From Sulfuricella sp. (lineage in GTDB: Bacteria > Pseudomonadota > Gammaproteobacteria > Burkholderiales > Sulfuricellaceae): DNA of 64,000 bases. The stretch is from assembly GCA_023266195.1 (NCBI GenBank), contig JAHFRP010000008.1:1-64000 (forward strand). The letters are read 5' to 3'. Shown piece after piece: positions 56,562-64,000 of this stretch. The first letter of the stretch is position 1, and each line of letters starts with the position of its first letter. The notes beneath the pieces are model-generated. The model saw only the letters and a program-made list of their open reading frames with translations, searched no databases and had not been told where the DNA came from. The position numbers and the translations under genes were made by a program.

Positions 56562-58379
56562 TCACTTCCGCTTCGGCATCAAATCCGTGATGGTGCCTTC
56601 GACCATTTCCGCCGCGAAGCCCAGGGTTTCCGACAGGGTCGGGTGGGGGTGGACGGTGAGGGAAATATCCTGCGCGTCCGCACCCATTTCCAGCGCCAGC
56701 ACGGCTTCCGCGATCAGCTCGCCGGCATTGGTGCCGACGATGCCGGCGCCGAGGATGCGCTGGCTGTCCTTTTCCACGATCAGCTTGGTGATGCCTTCGT
56801 CGCGCCCGATGGACAGCGCCCGGCCGCTGGCCGCCCAGGGGAAAGAGGCTTTTTCGTAAGCGATGCCCTGCGCCTTGGCTTCGGTTTCGGTCAGCCCCAT
56901 CCAGGCGATTTCCGGGTCGGTGTAGGCGACCGAGGGGATGGTGCGGGCGTCGAACGCGGCCTTGTGGCCGGCGATCACTTCCGCCGCCACCTTGCCTTCG
57001 TGCACCGCCTTGTGCGCCAGCATCGGCTGGCCGACGATGTCGCCGATGGCGAAGATGTGCGGGACGTTGGTGCGCTGCTGTTTGTCCACCGGGATGAAGC
57101 CTTGCGCATCGACCTGGATGCCGGCGGCCTCGGCGTCGATCAGCTTGCCGTTGGGGCGGCGCCCCACCGCCACCAGCACGCGGTCGAACAGCTGCGGAGC
57201 CGGCGCCTTGTCGCCCTCGAAGGTGGCGAGAATGCCGTCGCTCCGCGCTTCCAGGCCGGCCACGCTGGTGTTGAGCAGGATGGATTCGTACTGTTTCTCG
57301 ATGCGCTTGGCGAGCGGCCTGACGATATCCGGGTCGGCGCCGGGGATCAGCTGAGCGCCGCGCTCCACCACGGTGATCTTCGATCCCAGCGCGTGGTAGA
57401 CGGTGGCCATCTCCAGGCCGATGATGCCGCCGCCGATGACCAGCAACCGCTTGGGCACGTCGGCCAGAGCCAGCGCGCCGGTCGAGTCCATCACCCGCGG
57501 GTCGTCCGGGAACGAGGGGATTTTCACCGCCTGCGAGCCGGCGGCGACGATGACGTTGTCGAACTCCACCGTGACTTCGCCCTCGTTGGCCGTCTCGACG
57601 CGGATGTGATGCGGCGCGACGAACTGGCCGTTGCCCAGGATCACCTTGATGTTGCGCTGCCGGGCGAGCTGCGTGAGCCCGCCGGTCAGCTTGGCGACCA
57701 CTCCCTGTTTCCAGGCGCGGATCTGGTCAATGTCGATTTGCGGCTGGCCGAAGCGCACGCCGTGATGGCTGACTTCCTCCGCTTCGGAAATGATCTTGGC
57801 GACATGCAGCAGGGCCTTGGAAGGAATGCAGCCGACGTTGAGGCAGACGCCGCCCAGGCTGGGGTGGCGCTCGATCAATATCACCTTCTTGCCCAGGTCG
57901 GCGGCGCGGAAGGCCGCGGTATAGCCGCCGGGGCCGGCGCCCAGCACCACTACGTCGGCATGGAGTTCGGAGCTGCTCGCAGGGGTCGAAATCCCCCCCA
58001 GCCCCCCTTTTTCAAAGGGGGGGGCGGATTCAGCCGAGGTTTCGAAGGACGTTGAAGATGCCTCCGTTCCTCCCATTGAAAAAGGGGGGCTAGGGGGGAT
58101 TTGAGTTTCAGCGGGGATTTGAGTTTCAGCCGGCGTCTCCACTCCCTCCAGCGTCAGGATCATCGATCCCTGCGACACCTTGTCGCCGACCTTGAGGTGG
58201 ATGGTTTTTACCGTGCCGGCGTGGGATGAGGGGATCTCCATCGTCGCCTTTTCGCTTTCCAGCGCCACCAGCGAATCGTCCTTCTGGACCTGGTCGCCCG
58301 GCTTCACCAGGATTTCGATGACATCGACGCTGTTGAAGTCGCCGATGTCCGGCACGGTGATTTCCACGATTTTGGCCAT
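56562..58379 (-). CDS. lpdA: dihydrolipoamide dehydrogenase (E3) with N-terminal lipoyl domain
   Basis: This is a 605-residue protein. Residues 1-80 form a lipoyl domain with the modified Lys in ALESEKATMEIPSS. Residues 82-145 are a flexible linker containing IPPSPPFSMGG and APPFEKGGLGGI, peptides that look repeat-derived. The flavoprotein follows: VVLGAGPGGYTAAFRAADLG, the redox disulfide in GGVCLNVGCIPSKALLHVAK, NAD site VIGGGIIGLEMATVYHALG and the C-terminal HPHPTLSETLGFAAEM with the active-site His. It serves the pyruvate dehydrogenase complex encoded upstream by aceE and aceF. Confidence 0.97.
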   Translation of the reverse strand: MAKIVEITVPDIGDFNSVDVIEILVKPGDQVQKDDSLVALESEKATMEIPSSHAGTVKTIHLKVGDKVSQGSMILTLEGVETPAETQIPAETQIPPSPPFSMGGTEASSTSFETSAESAPPFEKGGLGGISTPASSSELHADVVVLGAGPGGYTAAFRAADLGKKVILIERHPSLGGVCLNVGCIPSKALLHVAKIISEAEEVSHHGVRFGQPQIDIDQIRAWKQGVVAKLTGGLTQLARQRNIKVILGNGQFVAPHHIRVETANEGEVTVEFDNVIVAAGSQAVKIPSFPDDPRVMDSTGALALADVPKRLLVIGGGIIGLEMATVYHALGSKITVVERGAQLIPGADPDIVRPLAKRIEKQYESILLNTSVAGLEARSDGILATFEGDKAPAPQLFDRVLVAVGRRPNGKLIDAEAAGIQVDAQGFIPVDKQQRTNVPHIFAIGDIVGQPMLAHKAVHEGKVAAEVIAGHKAAFDARTIPSVAYTDPEIAWMGLTETEAKAQGIAYEKASFPWAASGRALSIGRDEGITKLIVEKDSQRILGAGIVGTNAGELIAEAVLALEMGADAQDISLTVHPHPTLSETLGFAAEMVEGTITDLMPKRK

Positions 58380-58397
58380 GAGTATTCCTTAAAAGTC

Positions 58398-58482
58398 TTT
58401 CACCGCAGAGGACGCGGGGGACGCGGAGGAGTTCAAGGGCTTCCTCAGCGCCCTCTGCGTCCTCCGCGGTTAATCTTCTATT
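58398..58482. repeat. CCGCGGAGG-family inverted repeat between aceF and lpdA
   Basis: CACCGCAGAGGACGCGGGGG and CTCTGCGTCCTCCGCGGTTA are the two arms, separated by about 40 bp. It belongs to the same family as at 17296, 25199 and 26530. Confidence 0.75.
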
Positions 58483-58488
58483 TGTTCG

Positions 58489-59796
58489 TTAAAGCAGCAG
58501 CCTGCGCACGTCCGCCAGCAACTGGCCCAGATAGGTGATGAAGCGCGCGCCCTGGGCGCCGTCGATCACGCGGTGGTCGTAGGACAGCGACAGCGGCAGC
58601 ATCAGGCGCGGCACGAATTCCTTGCCGTTCCACACCGGCTTCATCACCGCGCGGGAGATGCCGAGCACTGCCACTTCAGGCAGGTTGATGATGGGGGTGA
58701 AGAACGAGCCGCCGATACCGCCCAGGCTGGACAGGCTGATGCAGCCGCCCTGCATTTCGCCGGGGGTGAGCTTCTTGTCGCGCGCCTTCTGGCTCAGCGT
58801 CATCAGCTCGCGCGCCAGCTCCAGCACGCCTTTCCCGTCGGCGTCGCGGATCACCGGGACGACCAGGCCGTCGGGCGTGTCCACCGCCATGCCGATGTGG
58901 AAGTAATGCTTGAACACCAGGCTCTCGCCATCCGCCGAGAGCGAAGCGTTGAAGTCCGGGTGGGCCTTGAGCGCGGCCACCATGGCCTTGATCAGGAAGG
59001 CGGGCAGGGTGAGGCGCACGCCCTGCTTTTCGGCCTCCGCGCTCATTGACTTGCGGAAGGCTTCGAGCTCGGTGATGTCGACTTCCTCGTGCTGGGTGAC
59101 GTGGGGCGCGGTGACCCAGTTGCGGTGCAGGTTGGCGCCGGAGACCTTCTTGATCTTGGTGAGCGGCCTGACCTCTACCGCGCCGAACTTGGCGAAGTCC
59201 ACTTGCGGCATTTCCAGCACCGACAGGCCCATGCCACCGCCCGCCGCGCGCGGATGAGCCAGCTCATGTTTGACGAACGCCTGCACGTCTTCTTTCAGGA
59301 TGCGGCGCTTCGGCCCGGAACCGTTGACCAGCACGAGGTTGACGCCGAGCTCGCGGGCGAAGGCGCGCACCGAGGGGCTGGCGTGGACTTTGGCGGCGCT
59401 TTCTATGTGGTCGGCATGGGGCGCCGGGGTTGGCGTCGGTGCGGGCACGGCAGCCTGGATCGGGGCGGCGACCTGCGTTGCGGCGGGGGCTGGCGGTGGC
59501 GCGGGCTGCGGCTCTCCCCCCTTTGCAAAAGGGGGGCTGGGGGGGATTTCAGCCTCTGCTACTTCCATCAGCAGGATCAGGCTGCCTTCGTTGACCTTGT
59601 CGCCCACCTTGGCGCGTACCGCCGTGATCTTCCCGCTCCAGGGCGAGGGGATGTCCATGGTGGCTTTTTCGCTTTCCAGCGTGATCAGGGTTTCTTCCGC
59701 CTTGACGACGTCGCCTTCCCTGACCGGAATTTCAATGACGTCCACCGCATCGAAATTGCCGATGTCGGGAACGCGGACTTCTTTTATTGTTGGCAC
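58489..59796 (-). CDS. aceF: dihydrolipoamide acetyltransferase (E2) of pyruvate dehydrogenase
   Basis: This is a 435-residue protein with a single lipoyl domain (ITLESEKATMDIPSP) and an Ala/Pro linker with IPPSPPFAKGG followed by PQPAPPPAPAATQVAA. The E3-binding domain is SPSVRAFARELGVNL, then GPKRRILKEDVQAF, and the catalytic domain ends LSYDHRVIDGAQGARF. I choose the GTG at 59796 (PTIKEVRVPDIG) because AAGGAGG sits seven bases upstream; the TTG two codons earlier abuts it. It links aceE and lpdA functionally. Confidence 0.95.
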   Translation of the reverse strand: MPTIKEVRVPDIGNFDAVDVIEIPVREGDVVKAEETLITLESEKATMDIPSPWSGKITAVRAKVGDKVNEGSLILLMEVAEAEIPPSPPFAKGGEPQPAPPPAPAATQVAAPIQAAVPAPTPTPAPHADHIESAAKVHASPSVRAFARELGVNLVLVNGSGPKRRILKEDVQAFVKHELAHPRAAGGGMGLSVLEMPQVDFAKFGAVEVRPLTKIKKVSGANLHRNWVTAPHVTQHEEVDITELEAFRKSMSAEAEKQGVRLTLPAFLIKAMVAALKAHPDFNASLSADGESLVFKHYFHIGMAVDTPDGLVVPVIRDADGKGVLELARELMTLSQKARDKKLTPGEMQGGCISLSSLGGIGGSFFTPIINLPEVAVLGISRAVMKPVWNGKEFVPRLMLPLSLSYDHRVIDGAQGARFITYLGQLLADVRRLLL

Positions 59797-59813
59797 TTGC
59801 AATCCTCCTTGCA

Positions 59814-59858
59814 GGGTGCGCCGTGCGCACCAGACAATTGGTGCGCATGGCGCACCCC
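59814..59858. repeat. palindrome between aceE and aceF
   Basis: GGGTGCGCCGTGCGCACC and GGTGCGCATGGCGCACCC form an 18-bp stem with one mismatch around an 8-base loop. It lies between the aceE stop and the aceF ribosome-binding site. Confidence 0.8.
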
Positions 59859-59866
59859 ACGTGTTT

Positions 59867-62524
59867 TTACACCGTCAGCGGATTCGGCTTGTCCGGGTCG
59901 ATGCCGTATTTGACGATGGCCTCGGCGGCCTTGGCGGCCGGAATCGCGCCTTCGTCGGCCAGCGCCTTGAGCGCGGCCAGCACCACATGGTAGCGGTCCA
60001 CCTCGAAGAAGCGGCGCAGGTTCTCGCGGCTGTCGCTGCGGCCGAAGCCGTCGGTGCCGAGGGTGACGTAGTGGCGCGGCACGAAGGCGCGGATCTGGTC
60101 GGCGTAGGCTTTCATGTAGTCGGTCGAGGCGATCACCGGGCCGGAGCCGTCTTTCAGGCATTTTTCCACGTGCGGCACGCGCCGCGTGTGCTCGGGATGG
60201 AGCCTATTCCAGCGCTGCACGTCGAGCCCTTCGCGGCGCAGTTCGTTGAAGCTGGTGACGCTCCAGATGTCGGCGGAAACGCCGAAATCGGCTTCCAGCA
60301 GGTCGGCCGCCGCGATTACTTCGCGCAGGATGACGCCGCTGCCCATCAGTTGCACCTTCATCTTCTTGCGTGGCGCGCCGCGCTTGAGCAGGTACATGCC
60401 CTTGAGGATGCCTTCCTCGGCGCCCTTGGGCATCGGCGGGTGGGCGTAGTTCTCGTTCATGATGGTGATGTAGTAGTAGGCGCTTTCCTGCTCCTTGTAC
60501 ATGCGGCGCAGGCCGTCCTGGACGATCACCGCCAGTTCGTAGGCATAGGTCGGGTCGTAGGTCACGCAGTTGGGGATGGTCGAAGCCAGCAGGTGGCTGT
60601 GGCCGTCCTCGTGCTGCAGACCTTCGCCGTTCAGGGTGGTGCGCCCGGCCGTGCCGCCCAGCAGGAAGCCGCGGGCGCGCGCGTCGCCCGCCGCCCAGGC
60701 GAGGTCGCCGATGCGCTGGAAGCCGAACATCGAGTAGAAGGTGTAGAACGGGATCATGGCCTGGCCATGGTTGCTGTAGCTGGTGCCTGCCGCCAGCCAG
60801 GAGGCGAAGGCGCCGGCCTCGTTGATGCCTTCTTCGAGGATCTGGCCGCGCTTGTCTTCCTTGTAGTACATCACCTGGTCGGCGTCCTGCGGCTCGTAGA
60901 GCTGGCCCACCGAGGAATAGATGCCGAGCTGGCGGAACATGCCTTCCATGCCGAAGGTGCGCGCCTCGTCGGGGATGATCGGCACCACCAGCTTGCCGAT
61001 CGCCTTGTCCTTGAGCAGGGTGGACAGGATGCGCACGAAGGCCATGGTGGTGGAGATTTCGCGGTCGGCGGTGCCGGCGAGCTGGCTTTCGAAGGCGGAC
61101 AGGTCGGGCACCTGCAGCGGCTCGGCGGCCTTGCGCCGCGCCGGCAGGTAGCCGCCGAGCGCGCGGCGGCGCTCGCGCAGGTATTGCATTTCCGGGCTGT
61201 TTTCCGCCGGCTTGTAGAACGGCACTTCGGCCACCTTGTCGTCGGGAATCGGGATGTTGAAGCGGTCGCGGAACGCCTTGAGCGAGGCGTCCGACATCTT
61301 CTTGGCCTGGTGGGTGACGTTCTGGCCCTCGCCCGATTCGCCCATGCCGTAGCCTTTCACCGTCTTCGCCAGGATCACGGTGGGCTGGCCCTTGTGCTGC
61401 ATCGCCGCGGAATAGGCGGCGTAGACCTTGAGCGGGTCGTGGCCGCCGCGGTTGAGGCGCCAGATGTCCTCGTCCGACATGTTGGCGACCATTTCCAGCA
61501 GCTCCGGATATTTGCCGAAGAAGTGCTGGCGCACGTAGGCGCCGTCCTTGGATTTGTAGTTCTGGTAGTCGCCGTCGACGCATTCTTCCATGCGCTTCCT
61601 GAGCAGGCCGTGCTTGTCCATCGCCAGCAGCGCGTCCCAGTGGCGGCCCCACACCACCTTGATCACGTTCCAGCCGGCGCCGCGGAAATCCGCTTCCAGC
61701 TCCTGGATGATCTTGCCGTTGCCGCGCACCGGGCCGTCGAGCCGTTGCAGGTTGCAGTTGATGACGAACACCAGGTTGTCGAGCTTCTCGCGCGAGGCGA
61801 GCGAAATCGCGCCCATCGATTCGGGCTCGTCGGTTTCGCCGTCGCCGAGGAAGGCCCAGACCTTGCGGTTTTCGGTGTGGGCGATGCCGCGGTCTTCGAG
61901 ATACTTCATGAAGCGCGCCTGGTAGATGGCGGTGAGCGGCCCGAGGCCCATCGACACCGTGGGGAACTGCCAGAAATCGGGCATCAGCCAGGGGTGCGGA
62001 TAGGAGGGGATGCCCTTGCCGTCCACTTCCTGGCGGAAGTGGAGCAGTTGCTCTTCCGAGATGCGGCCTTCCAGAAAGGCGCGGGCGTAGATGCCCGGCG
62101 CCGAATGGCCCTGGATGTAGAGCAGGTCGCCGCCGTGCTCCTCGCTCGGGGCGCGGAAGAAATGGTTGAAGCCGACGTCGTACAGCGTGGCGGCGGACTG
62201 GAAGCTGGCGATATGGCCGCCCACGCCGGGGCTTTTCTTGTTCGCCTGCATTACCGTGGCGATGGCGTTCCAGCGGATGAAGGCGCGGATGCGGCGCTCC
62301 ATGGCGAGGTCGCCGGGAATGCGGTCTTCCTGGTTGACCGGGATGGTGTTCAGGTAAGCGGTATTCGCGGAAAAAGGCAGGTGCACGCCGGAACGGCGGG
62401 CCTTGTCGGTCATTTTTTCCAGCAGGTAGTGGGCGCGCTCGGCGCCTTCTCGCTCCAGCACCGCTTCGATGGCGTCGAGCCATTCCTGCGTTTCCTGCGG
62501 ATCGATGTCCGGAATTTCTGACAT
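59867..62524 (-). CDS. aceE: pyruvate dehydrogenase E1 component (homodimeric)
   Basis: This is an 885-residue protein, the size of the proteobacterial homodimeric E1. It has the N-terminal DPQETQEWLDAIEAVLEREG, the thiamine diphosphate motif FLGDGETDEPESMGAISLAS and INCNLQRLDGPVRGN, then GEGLQHEDGHSHLLAS and YYYITIMNENYAHPPMP in the C-terminal half. It decarboxylates pyruvate and acetylates the lipoyl group of AceF. AGGAG lies seven bases before the ATG. It is the first gene of aceE-aceF-lpdA. Confidence 0.98.
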   Translation of the reverse strand: MSEIPDIDPQETQEWLDAIEAVLEREGAERAHYLLEKMTDKARRSGVHLPFSANTAYLNTIPVNQEDRIPGDLAMERRIRAFIRWNAIATVMQANKKSPGVGGHIASFQSAATLYDVGFNHFFRAPSEEHGGDLLYIQGHSAPGIYARAFLEGRISEEQLLHFRQEVDGKGIPSYPHPWLMPDFWQFPTVSMGLGPLTAIYQARFMKYLEDRGIAHTENRKVWAFLGDGETDEPESMGAISLASREKLDNLVFVINCNLQRLDGPVRGNGKIIQELEADFRGAGWNVIKVVWGRHWDALLAMDKHGLLRKRMEECVDGDYQNYKSKDGAYVRQHFFGKYPELLEMVANMSDEDIWRLNRGGHDPLKVYAAYSAAMQHKGQPTVILAKTVKGYGMGESGEGQNVTHQAKKMSDASLKAFRDRFNIPIPDDKVAEVPFYKPAENSPEMQYLRERRRALGGYLPARRKAAEPLQVPDLSAFESQLAGTADREISTTMAFVRILSTLLKDKAIGKLVVPIIPDEARTFGMEGMFRQLGIYSSVGQLYEPQDADQVMYYKEDKRGQILEEGINEAGAFASWLAAGTSYSNHGQAMIPFYTFYSMFGFQRIGDLAWAAGDARARGFLLGGTAGRTTLNGEGLQHEDGHSHLLASTIPNCVTYDPTYAYELAVIVQDGLRRMYKEQESAYYYITIMNENYAHPPMPKGAEEGILKGMYLLKRGAPRKKMKVQLMGSGVILREVIAAADLLEADFGVSADIWSVTSFNELRREGLDVQRWNRLHPEHTRRVPHVEKCLKDGSGPVIASTDYMKAYADQIRAFVPRHYVTLGTDGFGRSDSRENLRRFFEVDRYHVVLAALKALADEGAIPAAKAAEAIVKYGIDPDKPNPLTV

Positions 62525-62542
62525 TTTATTCTCCTGAATTTA

Positions 62543-62563
62543 AAGCGAAAAATATTTTCGCTT
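62543..62563. promoter_or_regulatory. 9-3-9 palindrome in the aceE leader
   Basis: AAGCGAAAA and TTTTCGCTT are exact complements around ATA, 19 bp upstream of the aceE ATG. It may be an operator for the operon or a 5' UTR hairpin. It is not one of the dispersed repeat families and does not look like an enterobacterial PdhR site. Confidence 0.45.
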
Positions 62564-62890
62564 GGTGAGTCTTATAGCTTTTTTCGAGATAATTCGCTTT
62601 GTGAGTTTGGGCTATTATCTTTTACCCGGGCGGGAATGTGAATTAATTTTTTTATCGGCCGGCCAGCTCGGCGATAATCGCACAAACTTAAGATCAAGCC
62701 ACAGAGACCACGGAGAACGCAGCGGTGACGCGGGTTTTCGGGGGGCCTGCTTACCTTATTAAATAAGGATGGTCATCCGGCAACCGCACATCTTTTCTCT
62801 GTGTGCTCTGTGTTTTCTGTGGCCAAATGCTTTTTCCAGGATAATGGATGTCGGGCCGAATTGATTCGGCCTCCAAGTTCGGAGCGAATA
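62564..62890. other. divergent control region between aceE and the aminopeptidase gene
   Basis: An AT-rich part (62570-62690) should contain the aceE promoter on the minus strand. From about 62697 to 62825, CACAGAGACCACGGAGAACG and CTCTGTGTGCTCTGTGTTTT are the arms of a dispersed CACAGAG inverted repeat. I see no coding potential here. Confidence 0.5.
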
Positions 62891-64000
62891 ATGATAAAGA
62901 TAGTGCAAACCCCATCCGCGGCCACCCAAGCCGCATTGGACAAGTCCACCCACGTGCTGTTCGTCATGCCCAAGGGCAAGGAGCTGGCGGCCGACCTGCC
63001 CGGCAGCGAAGCGTTGCGCGCGCGCTTGGCGCGCCGCCGCATGAAGCCGGATGAGCTCGCCAAGGCGCCACTGACCGGCGACCTGGAGCAAGGCGCGCTG
63101 GCGGCCTGGGTGATGCTGGACCGGAAGCAGACGCCGTTCGAGCGCCACACCTTGATGCGCAAGGCCATGCAGCCGCTGCTGGACGAAAATCCCAAGGAAG
63201 TGACGATAGCGGTGTTCGGCAGCGACGACGAGCGCCGCCTGGCGGCGGAAGCCGCGGTTTACGCCGCGCTGGTCAACAGCGCGATGCTGCCGCGGCGCAA
63301 GAAGAAGGACGACAGCCGCCCGCTGCAAAAGATCGCCTTGTACGGCTACGAGGACGCCAACGATTTCGCCGCCCTGCGCGGTCAGGCCGAGGGCAACGCG
63401 CTGGCGCGGGAGCTGACCATGCTGCCCGCCAACGAGCTGACGCCGGGCCTGTACCGCGAGCGCATTGCCGCCCTGGCCGAGGAAAACGGCTGGAAGCACG
63501 CCGAATACGACATGAAAAAACTGCGCAAGATCGGCGCGGGCGCCTTCGTCGCCGTGGCGCAGGGCAGCAGCGTGGACGACGCCGCCATCGTCCATCTGCG
63601 CTATCGCCATCCCAAGGCGAAAAAGAACGTCGCGCTGGTCGGCAAGGGCATCTGCTTCGACACCGGCGGCCACAACCTCAAGCCCGCCCGCTACATGCAC
63701 GGCATGCACGAGGACATGAACGGCTCCGCGGTCAGCCTGGGCCTGCTGCTCGCCGCCACCCGCGCCAATCTGCCGCTCGATATCGACTGCTGGCTCGCGC
63801 TGGCGCAGAACCATATCAGCCCCAAGGCCTACAAGCAGGGCGACGTGGTCACCGCGCTCAACGGCACCACCATCGAAATCGTCCACACCGACGCCGAAGG
63901 CCGCATGGTGCTGGCCGACACCCTGACCCTGGCGGCGCGCGACAAGCCCGACCTGATCGTCGATTTCGCCACCCTCACCGGCAGCATGGCGACCGCGCTG
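62891..64000 (+). CDS. M17-family leucyl aminopeptidase (3' end beyond the window)
   Basis: 370 codons are visible, open to the window edge. The N-terminal domain is divergent (MIKIVQTPSAATQAALDKST). The catalytic domain has VALVGKGICFDTGGHNLKPA with the metal-binding Lys/Asp, a variant EDMNGSAVSLGLLLAA where standard PepA has a Lys-x-Asp-Met segment, and the family signature VHTDAEGRMVLADTL (normally NTDAEGR). It is therefore a member of a side branch of M17 and may differ in substrate or metal use. GGAG lies six bases before the ATG. Confidence 0.88.
   Translation, partial: MIKIVQTPSAATQAALDKSTHVLFVMPKGKELAADLPGSEALRARLARRRMKPDELAKAPLTGDLEQGALAAWVMLDRKQTPFERHTLMRKAMQPLLDENPKEVTIAVFGSDDERRLAAEAAVYAALVNSAMLPRRKKKDDSRPLQKIALYGYEDANDFAALRGQAEGNALARELTMLPANELTPGLYRERIAALAEENGWKHAEYDMKKLRKIGAGAFVAVAQGSSVDDAAIVHLRYRHPKAKKNVALVGKGICFDTGGHNLKPARYMHGMHEDMNGSAVSLGLLLAATRANLPLDIDCWLALAQNHISPKAYKQGDVVTALNGTTIEIVHTDAEGRMVLADTLTLAARDKPDLIVDFATLTGSMATAL

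Noticed and set aside
59270-62521. A 1083-codon open frame antisense to aceE, and similar long antisense frames over ettA, recQ, alaS and secD
   Set aside because: They run exactly opposite strongly recognised genes, have Val/Ala/Gly/His/Arg-skewed compositions typical of antisense frames of GC-rich genes, and show no family motifs.

Overview
The window looks like a chromosomal segment of a GC-rich betaproteobacterium, probably a Nitrosomonadales/Sulfuricellaceae-like lineage. That placement is an inference from gene neighbourhoods and protein character, not from a database match. The supporting neighbourhoods are ccmABCDEFGHI; queA with tgt-yajC-secD-secF; rpsT-argD-argF-argG; glyA-nrdR-ribD-ribE-ribBA-ribH-nusB-thiL-pgpA-pncC-recA-recX-alaS; and aceE-aceF-lpdA with a lipoylated E3. 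Almost every gene is core housekeeping.

Layout. 1-2.8 kb: a broken MNT/HEPN pair, ettA and a ferritin-like gene. 3.0-5.7 kb: dusC and a two-gene unit (a winged-helix protein with a four-cysteine tail plus a small unknown), bracketed by two nearly identical 206/207-bp MITE copies. 6.0-14.6 kb: recQ, then the divergent cytochrome c maturation operon. 14.6-23 kb: tRNA-Leu(CAA), queA, an NfeD-like/band-7 pair, tgt, yajC, secD, secF, a DedA gene and a small membrane protein. 23.2-23.7 kb: an IS3-family transposase remnant. 23.7-29.3 kb (minus strand): rpsT and arginine synthesis, then ppnP, yajQ and yajL. 29.3-36 kb: mog, a BarA-type hybrid kinase, darP/pmbA and an ion channel. 36-39.4 kb: the divergent metR/metE pair with a MetR-type box. 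39.5-52.6 kb: the one-carbon/riboflavin/thiamine/DNA-repair run ending in alaS, with an intact HEPN/MNT pair coupled to recX. 52.6-55.1 kb: an AT-richer accessory island with an OLD-like ATPase-TOPRIM gene and a Phd/PIN toxin-antitoxin pair. 55.1-62.5 kb: an EAL-like/HDOD protein and the pyruvate dehydrogenase operon. The window ends inside an M17 leucyl aminopeptidase gene.

The most distinctive property is the density of palindromic intergenic repeats. At least ten families sit in gaps inside operons. In several places they run into genes: they supply stop codons (dusC, the second MNT gene), C-terminal tails (ccmC, thiL, probably nusB), ribosome-binding sequences (pgpA, recX) and interdomain linkers (lpdA, aceF). 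A tandem 61-bp repeat that splits secD from secF carries an exact 54-bp insertion in one unit.

No CRISPR array, prophage or rRNA was seen. The accessory material is limited to the two MNT/HEPN modules, the MITE pair, the IS3 remnant and the 52.6-55.1 kb island. The island is the best place to look for a defence function, but its main gene falls within a recognisable family.
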